From JAIVGV01 sp032229975 (lineage in GTDB: Bacteria; Acidobacteriota; Blastocatellia; Pyrinomonadales; Pyrinomonadaceae), in assembly GCA_032229975.1 (NCBI GenBank), contig JAVXVG010000035.1, positions 55,405 to 119,404 on the forward strand: a stretch of DNA of 64,000 nucleotides. The letters run 5' to 3'. A model generated the notes under the pieces. It was not told the origin of the DNA. It did no database searches and worked only from the letters and a program-made list of their open reading frames with translations. Below, one piece after another: positions 1 through 8,151 of the stretch. The first letter of the stretch is position 1. Every line of letters begins with the position of its first letter. A program made the position numbers and the translations under genes.

Positions 1-676
1 TCTCCGCGTCTCCGCGCCCGACAATCGTCAGCTTATCTTCTTCGCTCGCAGCCGCGCCGTCGCCCTGCTCCAAACGTTGGCCGTTGATCTCGACCGCGCC
101 GAGCGCGACCTGTACCCACGCGCTACGCCCCTCCGCCAACTCGTGCTCGACGCTCTGCGACTCGCCAAGCAGCGACGCGTAGAGGCTCGCGTCTTGATGT
201 ATCGTCACCGATCCATCGCGCCCGTCCATTGAGCCGACGAGTTTGAGTCGCCCGCGCCTGTCTGCTTCCGTGAAACTCGTCTGCTCGTAGCCGGGCGCGA
301 TGTCCCGCTCTGCAGGGATGATCCAGATTTGCAAAAGATGCACGCTCTCCGTGGCGGAAGGATTCGCCTCGCTGTGACGCACGCCCTTCCCTGCGCTCAT
401 GCGCTGCACGTCGCCGGGCCGGATGATCGATCCCGTGCCCATGCTGTCGCGATGTTCGAGCGAGCCTTCGAGGATGTATGTGATGATCTCCATGTCGCGA
501 TGCGCGTGCGTGGGGAAGCCGCGACCCGCCGCGACGAAGTCCTCGTTGATGACGCGCAAGGAGCGGAAGCCCATGAAGCGCGGATCGCGATACTGATCGA
601 AAGAGAAAGTGTGATAGGTGTTGAGCCAGCCGTGATTGAAGTGGCCCCGTTCCGCCGATTTGCGAATGTAGATCAT
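1..676 (-). CDS. Pirin family protein (YhhW-like bicupin), 3' end cut by window edge
   Basis: The first 225 codons are present and the gene runs off the left edge, probably lacking only a short tail because pirins of the YhhW type are about 230-240 residues. The N-terminal cupin is recognisable from the segment FPTHAHRDMEIITYILEG and the following SAGKGVRHSE, which supply the metal-binding His/His/His/Glu set seen in pirins. Some pirins have quercetin 2,3-dioxygenase activity; the physiological substrate is usually unknown. The ATG overlaps the stop of the homoserine dehydrogenase gene in an ATGA arrangement (673-676), so it is the last visible gene of a translationally coupled operon. The family call is firm and the role is not. 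Confidence 0.9.
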   Translation of the reverse strand, partial: MIYIRKSAERGHFNHGWLNTYHTFSFDQYRDPRFMGFRSLRVINEDFVAAGRGFPTHAHRDMEIITYILEGSLEHRDSMGTGSIIRPGDVQRMSAGKGVRHSEANPSATESVHLLQIWIIPAERDIAPGYEQTSFTEADRRGRLKLVGSMDGRDGSVTIHQDASLYASLLGESQSVEHELAEGRSAWVQVALGAVEINGQRLEQGDGAAASEEDKLTIVGRGDAE

Positions 677-1704
677 TGTCCCTCCCTGTTCTCTCCCCGC
701 GCGATGTTGATGAAGTCCGCGAGCAGACCGTAAGCGGTGCTCTGTAGATTCGGATCGCGCGCGACGATTGTCAAACCCGGCAACACGTCGAGCGCGAACG
801 TCGCCGCAAGAGATGATCCATTGAGCGACGCGAACGGATCATTCGGCTCAAGCTGTTCGGGCCGCACGGCGGCGCACAGCTTTCCAACATCATCGCGCCA
901 CGCGCGACTGATGAGCCTGTAAGGTCGGCCCTCCTCGCGCGCCGCGCGCACGTGCATCGCGTCGAGATGTCTGATGCCCTCACGTTCGATCTCATCGAGA
1001 CTCAGTTGCTCTTTCATCAACACGTTCGCGAGCGCGCAGACCTTCACCGCCGCGTCCCACCCATCAACGTCGTAAGTTGGATCGGTCTCCGCGACGCCCA
1101 TCAACTGCGCACGCTCGACACCTTCTGCGAACGTGCGTCCGCGCTCGATCTCTTCGAGCACAACGGTCGTCGTCGAGTTCAATAGCGCGCGAAACTCAAG
1201 CAGGCGCGCGGCGGGCAGGCATTCGCGAAACAGAGAGAAGATGGGCAGGCAATCAGCGACAGTGGCCTCGAACATGAAGCGACGGCCGCGCTCGCGCGCA
1301 AGTTCAGACAACTCGCGGAAGGCGTGGGCCACCGTCCCCTTGTTCGCCGTCACCGCGTGCGCGCCCGCTTCCAACGTCGCACGAACGTAATCAATCGCGG
1401 GCTGGCCCTTCTGCGGCTCAAGCGAAGTCGTCTCGAAGACCACACCCGCGCGCGCCGACGCAAGCCACGCGCGCACCTCAGTCGGCGCGGGACTAACCTG
1501 TGATGCAACTTCGCCCGCGAGCAACTTCTCAACGTCGAATCCTTCCGGCGCGACGGCCCACCCGAGACGACGACTCGCAACACCCGTGATGCGCCACGCA
1601 ACGCCGAACTCCTCGCGCATCTCCGCAGACTTCGCAACGAGCAGACGCGCCAGCGCGCGCCCGACGTTGCCGAAGCCGAGCAAGCACAGGTTGTAAGTTT
1701 TCAT
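673..1704 (-). CDS. hom: Homoserine dehydrogenase, short form without ACT domain
   Basis: This enzyme makes homoserine from aspartate semialdehyde with NAD(P)H, the branch point to threonine and methionine. The 343-residue product opens with a Rossmann motif (GFGNVG, residues 10-15), followed by an ANKGTVAHAF segment and a catalytic-domain stretch VDGWDAAVK typical of homoserine dehydrogenases. It ends without the C-terminal ACT regulatory domain of the roughly 430-residue enzymes, so threonine feedback through that domain is not expected. The open frame extends 51 codons further upstream, but that part is Arg/Gly-rich shadow of the Bax1 gene. The ATG at 1704 overlaps the Bax1 stop as ATGA and starts exactly at the family N-terminus. 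It is coupled to pirin downstream. Confidence 0.92.
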   Translation of the reverse strand: MKTYNLCLLGFGNVGRALARLLVAKSAEMREEFGVAWRITGVASRRLGWAVAPEGFDVEKLLAGEVASQVSPAPTEVRAWLASARAGVVFETTSLEPQKGQPAIDYVRATLEAGAHAVTANKGTVAHAFRELSELARERGRRFMFEATVADCLPIFSLFRECLPAARLLEFRALLNSTTTVVLEEIERGRTFAEGVERAQLMGVAETDPTYDVDGWDAAVKVCALANVLMKEQLSLDEIEREGIRHLDAMHVRAAREEGRPYRLISRAWRDDVGKLCAAVRPEQLEPNDPFASLNGSSLAATFALDVLPGLTIVARDPNLQSTAYGLLADFINIARGENREGQ

Positions 1705-2930
1705 GCCGATGCCAACTTCTCCCTCTCCAACTTCCTGCTCACGACAAGCTTCTCTGCCGCCCATTCGACCGCCGCCGGATCGAGCGTGCGTTTGAAGACG
1801 ACGACGTGCGCCGTCTCTTTCACGAACGGCTCGCGGCTTCCGCGCAACTCCTCCCATGCCGCGAGCAGAAAGTTTCCGAATCGTGCGCGCTCGAACTCGC
1901 GCAGTCGTTCGCTCAGACGCTCCGGCGTCCAGAAGCCGAGGACTTCGAGATAGACTACCTCGCCGTCCGCATGGCGCAACGCGAAGTCGGGCACGAACGC
2001 CGACTCGCCGAGATCGATCACCTCGCGGCTCGGCTCAAGCAGCCACGCGCTATCAAACTTCGCCCAACTCTCTTCCAGCTTCTCTCGCACGGTCTTCTCA
2101 GACAAGCCGCGCCAGCCCGTGTCGTCCGCGCGTAGCCCGTGCGTATCGCTCGCGAGCGTGAAGAAGGCCGGGCCGCGCCGCGTCTGAATCTCCGCGCGCA
2201 TCTCCCAGCTCTCGCACGCGATGAGGTCGGGCAGAAACACAGCCATCCGCACGCCGTACTTTTGCGAGCGATGAAAGAGCGACGCGGGGCCATCCAGATT
2301 GATCTCGTAGCCCGCCGACGCGCTCCCCTTCAACGTGTGGATCAGGCCGTGCGCCTTGATCGCGCCGAACAACTCTCGAAAGCCCTCCGCGTGCTGCGGC
2401 TTCAACTTCAAACGCATTCCCGTGCATCGATAGAGCAACGCTTGCGCCTGCGCGACGTTGTAGCGTTCGATCAACTCGCGCTCGCCCAACTCCTCGAACG
2501 CGATCAACTGCTGTCGCGCGGGCAAGTCCGCGTAGAGGCCCGCGAGCAAGTCTTCAGTAGAGCAACTCAACTCCGTCGCGACTTCCCTTCCGACCCGCTC
2601 CCGATCCTCTTCGCCGTTCGGATGAGAGGCGCGCGCTTTGAGGAACACAGCGTTTCTTGCTACCTGCGGCTCGAACGCGGCGGCGGTCGCGAACTCGCAG
2701 CGATCCGTTAGCAGCTTCGTCAATCCGCGCAGCACGCGGTAGTGCGTGCCCGTGCCCGCATACTCATCGATGGCGCGATCCACTTCGCCGCGCGTGCGCC
2801 CCGCGTGCTCTTTGAAAATTTCGATGAGCGTCGCCGCCTCGCGCAGCCAGCGCGGGTCTGCGGCGTTCAAGTAGCGCGGCTTGATCTCCTCGCCGCGCTG
2901 CCAGTTCAGTGCGAGATCAGCGGTCAGCAT
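1701..2930 (-). CDS. bax1: Bax1-like nuclease (DUF790), partner of XPB helicase
   Basis: The 409-residue product matches the DUF790/Bax1 family, structure-specific endonucleases that bind XPB helicase in archaea. The PD-(D/E)XK-like active site is visible near the C-terminus: a PDF motif at residues 314-316, then YLEVLGFW with Glu329, the usual signature of this family. The N-terminal part (MLTADLALNW, GTHYRVLRGL) is also typical. The gene overlaps the end of the XPB-like helicase gene by 14 bp, so the helicase and nuclease are translated as a pair. It is expected to act on DNA in the cytoplasm, probably in repair of bulky lesions or branched structures. The DNA substrate in bacteria is inferred, not shown here. 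Confidence 0.9.
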   Translation of the reverse strand: MLTADLALNWQRGEEIKPRYLNAADPRWLREAATLIEIFKEHAGRTRGEVDRAIDEYAGTGTHYRVLRGLTKLLTDRCEFATAAAFEPQVARNAVFLKARASHPNGEEDRERVGREVATELSCSTEDLLAGLYADLPARQQLIAFEELGERELIERYNVAQAQALLYRCTGMRLKLKPQHAEGFRELFGAIKAHGLIHTLKGSASAGYEINLDGPASLFHRSQKYGVRMAVFLPDLIACESWEMRAEIQTRRGPAFFTLASDTHGLRADDTGWRGLSEKTVREKLEESWAKFDSAWLLEPSREVIDLGESAFVPDFALRHADGEVVYLEVLGFWTPERLSERLREFERARFGNFLLAAWEELRGSREPFVKETAHVVVFKRTLDPAAVEWAAEKLVVSRKLEREKLASA

Positions 2931-4365
2931 GAGTTGAGATCATGTTCAGCAAGTCTTGTTCTGTCGAGTGCGTGCGTGAGTCTTGAAACGGCGCGCTCTC
3001 GCCGCGTCGCCGACTGATCTGTTCTTCGGTCGTGCCTGCCGTGATAACTTCGTAGAGCACCGCCTCCTTGCCTTCGACTTTGCGCAGGATGCGCCCCAGA
3101 CGCTGCACGTGCTCGCGCGTCGAGCCCGAACCGGAGAGCACGATGGCGACCGATGCTTCGGGGATGTTCACGCCCTCGTTCAAGACCTTCGACGTAGCCA
3201 GTGCGAGCACGTCGCCCTTGTTGAATGCTTCGAGCCACGCGCGTCGCTCCTTCACGTTCGTCTCGTGCGTGATCGCGGGGATCAGAAACTGCTCCGAGAT
3301 GCGATAGACCATCTCGTTCTCCGCCGTGAAGACGAGCACGCGCTCGCTTCTGTGTCGCCGCAAAAGTTCGGCGAGCACGCGCAGCTTCGACTCCGTGCCG
3401 AGCGCGATCCGTCGCGACTCGCGGTAGGCCATCAGCGCGCGTCGGCCTTCGCTGGATCGCGCGCTCGCGGCGATGAACATTTGCCAGCCGTGCAAGCCGC
3501 CGAGCCGTATGCCCTTCTCTTGCAGGAAGCTCTGAAAGATCGCGCGCTCGCTCTCGTATCGACTGCGCTCCTCAGCCGACAACTCGACGCGCAGACGCTC
3601 AACCGAATAGTCGGACAGGAACTGGCCCGCCATGTCGCGTGCGTCGCGTCGAAAGACGAAGTCGCCGATCAACTCTTCGAGCAGCCGGTCGTCGCCATCC
3701 GCGCGATCCGGCGTGGCAGTCAGTCCTAAACGAAACGGCGCGAGCGCGAACTCGGCGGCGTAACGAAAGCTGCCGCTCGGCAGGTGATGGCATTCGTCGT
3801 AGATGATGAGACCGAACTTATCGCCCAGTCGCTCCATGAAGCGAAACGCAGATGCGTAGGTCGTCACCGTTAGCGCGCCAAGCTCGAAGAAGCCTCCGCC
3901 GATCAGGCCCACTTCCGCGCGGAACGACGTGAGCAGCAGGTCGTACCATTGATTCATCAGATCGAGCGTTGGCACGACGATAAGCGTCGAACGTTTCGCG
4001 CGTTCAATGGCCATCTGCGCGACGAGACTCTTGCCCGCACCCGTCGGCAACACCACGACGCCGCAACGCTCGCTCTGCTCCCACGCGCGGATCGCCTCTA
4101 CTTGATAAGGTCGCGGCTCGACCGCGAACTTCGTCTCGAAGTCGAAGCGATCATAAGCGCGCGCGTGATCCTCGTAATTCAAGCCACGCCGGATGAACTC
4201 TTTGACGACGTGGCGATACGAAATCGCAGGCGCGCGCCACAGCCGCACGCGCTCATCCCAGCGAAACGCTTCGGGCACGTCCCGCTCTTCGCGCCCGACG
4301 CCTTCGAGCAAGAGCGTGCCCGCGTCGAAGCGCATCGAGAACTGTTTCAACGTCGTCGTCTCCAT
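2917..4365 (-). CDS. xpb: XPB/Rad25-type superfamily 2 DNA helicase
   Basis: A 482-residue SF2 helicase. Motif I is PTGAGKS (residues 107-113), motif II DECH (190-193), motif III TATP (216-219) and motif VI QRLGRILR (421-428). The N-terminal region before the ATPase core (residues 1-80) resembles the damage-recognition-like domain of archaeal and bacterial XPB. Immediate overlap with a Bax1 nuclease gene supports XPB rather than a generic DEAD/DEAH helicase. Its likely role is ATP-driven DNA opening that presents substrate to Bax1. It is the first gene of the four-gene operon XPB-Bax1-homoserine dehydrogenase-pirin; about 300 bp without a gene lie upstream. Confidence 0.92.
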   Translation of the reverse strand: METTTLKQFSMRFDAGTLLLEGVGREERDVPEAFRWDERVRLWRAPAISYRHVVKEFIRRGLNYEDHARAYDRFDFETKFAVEPRPYQVEAIRAWEQSERCGVVVLPTGAGKSLVAQMAIERAKRSTLIVVPTLDLMNQWYDLLLTSFRAEVGLIGGGFFELGALTVTTYASAFRFMERLGDKFGLIIYDECHHLPSGSFRYAAEFALAPFRLGLTATPDRADGDDRLLEELIGDFVFRRDARDMAGQFLSDYSVERLRVELSAEERSRYESERAIFQSFLQEKGIRLGGLHGWQMFIAASARSSEGRRALMAYRESRRIALGTESKLRVLAELLRRHRSERVLVFTAENEMVYRISEQFLIPAITHETNVKERRAWLEAFNKGDVLALATSKVLNEGVNIPEASVAIVLSGSGSTREHVQRLGRILRKVEGKEAVLYEVITAGTTEEQISRRRGESAPFQDSRTHSTEQDLLNMISTHADR

Positions 4366-4673
4366 CGCCTGATGAGGTTACAACACGGCGCAGCAAAGTC
4401 CGAACCGCGCGTGATCGCGTGCGGCGGCTCATGCGTGATAGGCAGGTTGTCGCCGCGCACGACGAACAGCATCGTGATCATCACGAAATTTAACGGCGTG
4501 GAGATCGCGTCTGGAACGATCGTGTGAGTGATAGTTGGAGATCGACTTCCGGGCGTGAAGTGGCGTTGAGTTTAGAGCGGATCGTGCTTGACTGCGACTG
4601 CTGTGCGGAGGCGTCGTCTCAGTCAATGCCAAGTGCAGTAGCGGGCCGGTTGTCGTCGTGCTGATGTTGAAAC
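4366..4673. other. Intergenic stretch without a recognisable gene
   Basis: About 300 bp separate the response-regulator stop from the XPB-like helicase start. Short open frames here are Arg-rich shadows running into the neighbouring genes. The promoter of the helicase operon should lie here, but no clear -35/-10 pair or hairpin stands out. Confidence 0.5.
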
Positions 4674-5042
4674 TTAAGCCGCGCTTAACGCCTGCTCGAT
4701 GACTCTCGGCAGCGCGTCGAACTCCGGCTTTATCACGTATCCTTGCGCGTCGCACTCCATCGACTCTTTAAGTCGCGCGGGCGTCTCGCCGGAGTAGAAG
4801 ATGATCGGCGTGTCGGGGTCGAACTCGCGTAGCTTCTCGCACAGCTCCTTGCCCGTCGAGTCCGCGAAGCGGCTGTCGAGCAGGTAGAGATCGAAGCGTT
4901 CTTCGCGCGCCATCTTCACGGCTTCGCTTGCGCCCTCAGCAGCCCGGACTTCGTAGCCGATGACGCCGAGCCATGTGAGTATGACGACGCGTGTGTCTTC
5001 GTGATCGTCCACAAACAGGATGCGAGGTTTAGTTTTCTGCAA
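4674..5042 (-). CDS. Single-domain response regulator (CheY-like receiver)
   Basis: The 122 residues form just one receiver domain. The acidic pair is Asp12/Asp13 (FVDDHE), the phosphoacceptor is Asp56 (YLLDSR), the conserved Ser/Thr position is Ser84 and the conserved lysine is Lys105 (VIKPEF). No DNA-binding or enzymatic output domain follows, so it must signal by protein contact or pass phosphate on. No histidine kinase lies in the window, making it an orphan. The gene stands alone between the helicase operon and the ABC cluster. Confidence 0.93.
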   Translation of the reverse strand: MQKTKPRILFVDDHEDTRVVILTWLGVIGYEVRAAEGASEAVKMAREERFDLYLLDSRFADSTGKELCEKLREFDPDTPIIFYSGETPARLKESMECDAQGYVIKPEFDALPRVIEQALSAA

Positions 5043-5232
5043 AGGAGGAACTCCTGCTGAAAAGTTTCGGGCGACGATAACTTTTCGTGATTCTCACACG
5101 GAACCTTCTGCTGAAGAGGAGGATGCTTTTAACTTTCGCCGTTAACCGTTAGCCGCGCGGCGCGGGCGTGTCGGTGTGCAAAGATTTTACAGGCTAGCGC
5201 GGGAGCGTCAAGGGAGGATCAGTCCCCGGACT

Positions 5233-5264
5233 AAAAAAGCGGGACGCTCTTCGTCGCGCCCCGC
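5233..5264 (-). terminator. Rho-independent terminator of the ABC-2 cluster
   Basis: Arms 5239-5247 and 5256-5264 pair over nine positions with one mismatch around an eight-base loop. On the minus strand the stem is followed directly by six T residues (A tract at 5233-5238). It lies just past the stop of the last ABC permease gene. Confidence 0.7.
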
Positions 5265-5306
5265 CACCCGTGCGTAGCCTATCTCTGTTCCCGTGCCTCC
5301 GGCTCG

Positions 5307-6203
5307 TTATTCACCCGCGTAGCTGATCTCCATGCGGCGGATATAGAGGCTCGCGAGGGCGAGGACGGCGAGCGTGAAGATGAAGAGACTCGGCACGGAT
5401 ATCCACGCTGGTGTCGGCTCGGCAAGGACGGCGAAAGGGCCATCCGACATCGGCACGGGCCGCAGCGAGTCAAGATAATGTATGACGCTGATCTTCTTCA
5501 AGAGCGGCGGCAGCAGAAAGTTGATCCACTCCCAACCGTAGAAGACGAGCGCGGGGATGACCGGGTTGCGGAAGAAAAGCCCGACGATCAAAAAGACCGC
5601 GCCGTAGCCGACGCAGGCGAGCACAGTGATCGAGAGATAGACGAGCATCTGACGAAGGCCGGGCCCCTCGAAGAAGTAGCGCGTGCTCTCCGTGTAGAAG
5701 CGAACGAAGTAGAGCAGCAGCATCGAGCCGACGGTCGCGACGCCGAACATGACAACGGTCGTCACTACCCCCGACAGATACTTGCCGACGACTAAGACTT
5801 CGCGACGCGCGGGCGTCAGGAAGTAGTAATGCAAACTCCTGTCAACCACCTCGCCGCGAAACAGGTTCATGAAGACCCACGCGCAGCCGAAGAAGAGCAG
5901 CGTGCGCAGGATGAGCCCGTTGTAGATCGCCGCGTACATTACGGAGAGCAGGCTGAAGTCGTTGAACTCGTTTGCTGAGGGCGGAAAGAGATCGAGCAGC
6001 GCGAGCAGCGCAAGCGGAAGGCCCGCGAGCAGGTAGAGCAGCAGCGCGCGACGGCTCAGGAAATTCTTGCGCAGCTCCAGACGCATGATGGCGGAAACTT
6101 GCCGCCCCCAGAGCGCCCACGGTGCGCGCGCCGCGCCGCTCGCCGTTGTGATCTCTTGCGCCGTTGCCACGTCCGGTTTCCTCGCTTCCGCAGTCGCGCT
6201 CAT
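5307..6203 (-). CDS. ABC-2 type transporter permease
   Basis: A 298-residue membrane protein. After a roughly 40-residue cytoplasmic N-terminus rich in Ala/Thr, hydrophobic segments occur near residues 55-70, 85-110, 140-165, 185-215, 220-235 and 265-285, the six-helix plan of ABC-2 permeases. The loop after the second segment (RGEVVDRSLHYYFLTPARR) is a common ABC-2 feature. Its start overlaps the stop of the preceding ATPase gene as ATGA (6200-6203), so that ATPase is its partner. It is last of four genes and a terminator follows. The substrate cannot be read from sequence. Confidence 0.88.
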   Translation of the reverse strand: MSATAEARKPDVATAQEITTASGAARAPWALWGRQVSAIMRLELRKNFLSRRALLLYLLAGLPLALLALLDLFPPSANEFNDFSLLSVMYAAIYNGLILRTLLFFGCAWVFMNLFRGEVVDRSLHYYFLTPARREVLVVGKYLSGVVTTVVMFGVATVGSMLLLYFVRFYTESTRYFFEGPGLRQMLVYLSITVLACVGYGAVFLIVGLFFRNPVIPALVFYGWEWINFLLPPLLKKISVIHYLDSLRPVPMSDGPFAVLAEPTPAWISVPSLFIFTLAVLALASLYIRRMEISYAGE

Positions 6204-7219
6204 CTTACACGACCTCCGTCCGAGTTGATCAAGTATTGATAGACCGCATTGAGATCATCATCGGCGGGCGCGACCGACTCGACGCGCAAGTTGTTTTCGG
6301 CGACGAGGCGATTAAGCATGAAGTAGAAGTCGTCGGGCCTGCGCGTCTTGACGAACAGGCCCTGCCGGTCGTCGTGGACGCGCGCCTCGACCGTCGATTC
6401 GTGCTCGAAGAGTCGCGCGGCGAGAAACTGCGGGCGGTCGCAGCGTATGAGAATCTGCATCGGGTGCTCTTCGATCTCCTCGCGCACGCCGTGCACGTCG
6501 CCCTCCGCGACGATGTAGCCGTTGTTGAGGAGGATGACGCTGTCCGAGAGCATATCCACCTCATGCAGAATGTGCGATGAGATGATGAGGAACAGGCCTT
6601 CATCTGCGAGCTGTCGGAAGAGGCGTATGATCTCTGAGCGGGCCATCGGATCGAGACCGTTCAAGGGCTCGTCGAGAATCAGCACGCGCGGATTGTGCGC
6701 GACCGACTGCGCGAGGCGTATGCGCTGCCTCATCCCTTTGCTATAGCCTGCGACTTTGCGATCCGCCGCCTCCGTCATCGCGACACGTTCGATAGCAGCG
6801 TCGGTGAGATCATTAATCTCGTTGCGCGTGTAGCCATGAACACTCAAGTATGAAGAGATGAACTCCCGGCCGGTTGCGCCGCGCGGGAACGAATCGAACT
6901 GCGAACAATAGCCGACCATGCGGAAGAGTCTCTCGGGCTCGTGCGGCGTCGCGCCGAGCACGCTGATCGAGCCGCGCGTGGGGCGCAAGAGTCCGGTCAT
7001 CAAGTTCATCAGCGTCGTCTTGCCCGATCCGTTTGGCCCGACGAGGCTCGTGATGCCCTGCGGGATCGAGAGGCTCACGCGATTGACGCCAAGTATCTCG
7101 CCGTAGAACTTCGACACGTCGTCGAAGACGATCAAACTGTTCGCCGCGCTCTGATGTGCGACAACAGCCGTAGTCGTCGCGTCGTTCGTCGCGCTTGCTG
7201 TCGCCGTCTCCGTCGTCAT
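6200..7219 (-). CDS. ABC transporter ATP-binding protein (ABC-2 type, second pair)
   Basis: The 339-residue ATPase has Walker A GPNGSGKT (residues 61-68), a Q-loop YCSQFDSF, an ABC signature YSKGM (159-163), Walker B VLILDEP near 179-185 and a switch His in ISSHIL. About 100 C-terminal residues beyond the core are typical of exporters with an accessory domain. The frame opens with GTG at 7222 and ATG at 7219; I prefer the ATG, which overlaps the upstream permease stop as TGATG. It powers the permease encoded immediately downstream. Confidence 0.9.
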   Translation of the reverse strand: MTTETATASATNDATTTAVVAHQSAANSLIVFDDVSKFYGEILGVNRVSLSIPQGITSLVGPNGSGKTTLMNLMTGLLRPTRGSISVLGATPHEPERLFRMVGYCSQFDSFPRGATGREFISSYLSVHGYTRNEINDLTDAAIERVAMTEAADRKVAGYSKGMRQRIRLAQSVAHNPRVLILDEPLNGLDPMARSEIIRLFRQLADEGLFLIISSHILHEVDMLSDSVILLNNGYIVAEGDVHGVREEIEEHPMQILIRCDRPQFLAARLFEHESTVEARVHDDRQGLFVKTRRPDDFYFMLNRLVAENNLRVESVAPADDDLNAVYQYLINSDGGRVR

Positions 7220-8151
7220 CACTTCACCACCTCATAGGCGCGCACCTTGCGCATCAAGAGCCAGAGGAAGAACGCGCACGCGAGCGTGAGCACCGTCCAA
7301 GAGGCCCACAGTGGCGGCTCGCGCAAGACGATGTCAACGAACTCGCCGTGATGCGTCGCGTCCTGTATGTGCCCGCGTATGTGTCCGGTCTCCGACTGAA
7401 AGCGACCGAAGAGGCCGAGCCAGATGTTGTTCATCAGCGCGCCGAAGCTGATGAGATGGCCCACGCGTGTCAGGAACAGTCCATTGATGATCTCGCCGAG
7501 GGCCGACGGGATGAAGAAGAGACCAAGCAGCGCGCCGCTCGCCACCACACGCCAACGCACCCACGCCGAGATCGCCAGCGCGACAACGCCGAGCATCACG
7601 ATCCACACCGCGCTCGCTAAAAAGATCGAGCCCGCGATCCACAGGTTCGACCAGAGCCAGCCCACGCCTTCGAGCGAGACCTGAAAGAAGAAGAGCAGCA
7701 GGCCGGGAATCCACGTGATGAGCGACAGCAGGATCGCGATCACGCTCAACTTGCCGAGCACGTACTGTGCCCGCGAGAGCGGTCGGCACAGGTAGAGCGG
7801 CAGCGCGTTGTTCGCCATGTCGCGCGAGATGAGGGGTGGCCCCACGAGCAGATTCAGGAAGAAGGCCAGCGAGCACTGAAACGTGATCAGGTAGTGAAAG
7901 AACGAAGCGTTGATCGGGGCCAGCTCGCGCACGTCGCCGATCTTGAGGAGCGCGAGGGCGTTGGTGTTGTGATGCAAATAGATGATGCACGCCGCGATGA
8001 ACGGAAAGAGATAGCAAATGGCGAAGAACGCGCCGAAAAGTTTCGACCGGAACACGTCGCGAAAGGCGTGACGCGGAATGACGAGGAAGCGCGACCATTC
8101 GGGCGTCAATCTCCCCGCGTATTGCCGGTAAGAATGTTCATACACCGCCAT
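7219..8151 (-). CDS. ABC-2 type transporter permease (first pair)
   Basis: A 310-residue membrane protein with about six hydrophobic segments, including FGAFFAICYLFPFIAACII, FLNLLVGPPLI and VLTLACAFFLWLLM. The longer open frame starts at 8208, but a strong Shine-Dalgarno (GGGAGG, about 7 bases ahead) marks the ATG at 8151. This start overlaps the end of the upstream ATPase gene by 14 bp. It is the permease partner of the ATPase at 8138-9151. The two pairs are not close copies of each other, so they may form two exporters or one heteromeric complex. Confidence 0.88.
   Translation of the reverse strand: MAVYEHSYRQYAGRLTPEWSRFLVIPRHAFRDVFRSKLFGAFFAICYLFPFIAACIIYLHHNTNALALLKIGDVRELAPINASFFHYLITFQCSLAFFLNLLVGPPLISRDMANNALPLYLCRPLSRAQYVLGKLSVIAILLSLITWIPGLLLFFFQVSLEGVGWLWSNLWIAGSIFLASAVWIVMLGVVALAISAWVRWRVVASGALLGLFFIPSALGEIINGLFLTRVGHLISFGALMNNIWLGLFGRFQSETGHIRGHIQDATHHGEFVDIVLREPPLWASWTVLTLACAFFLWLLMRKVRAYEVVK

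Noticed and set aside
3949..4527. Long open frame on the plus strand opposite the XPB-like helicase gene
   Set aside because: Arg/His-rich shadow of a GC-rich gene; the opposite strand has clear helicase motifs.
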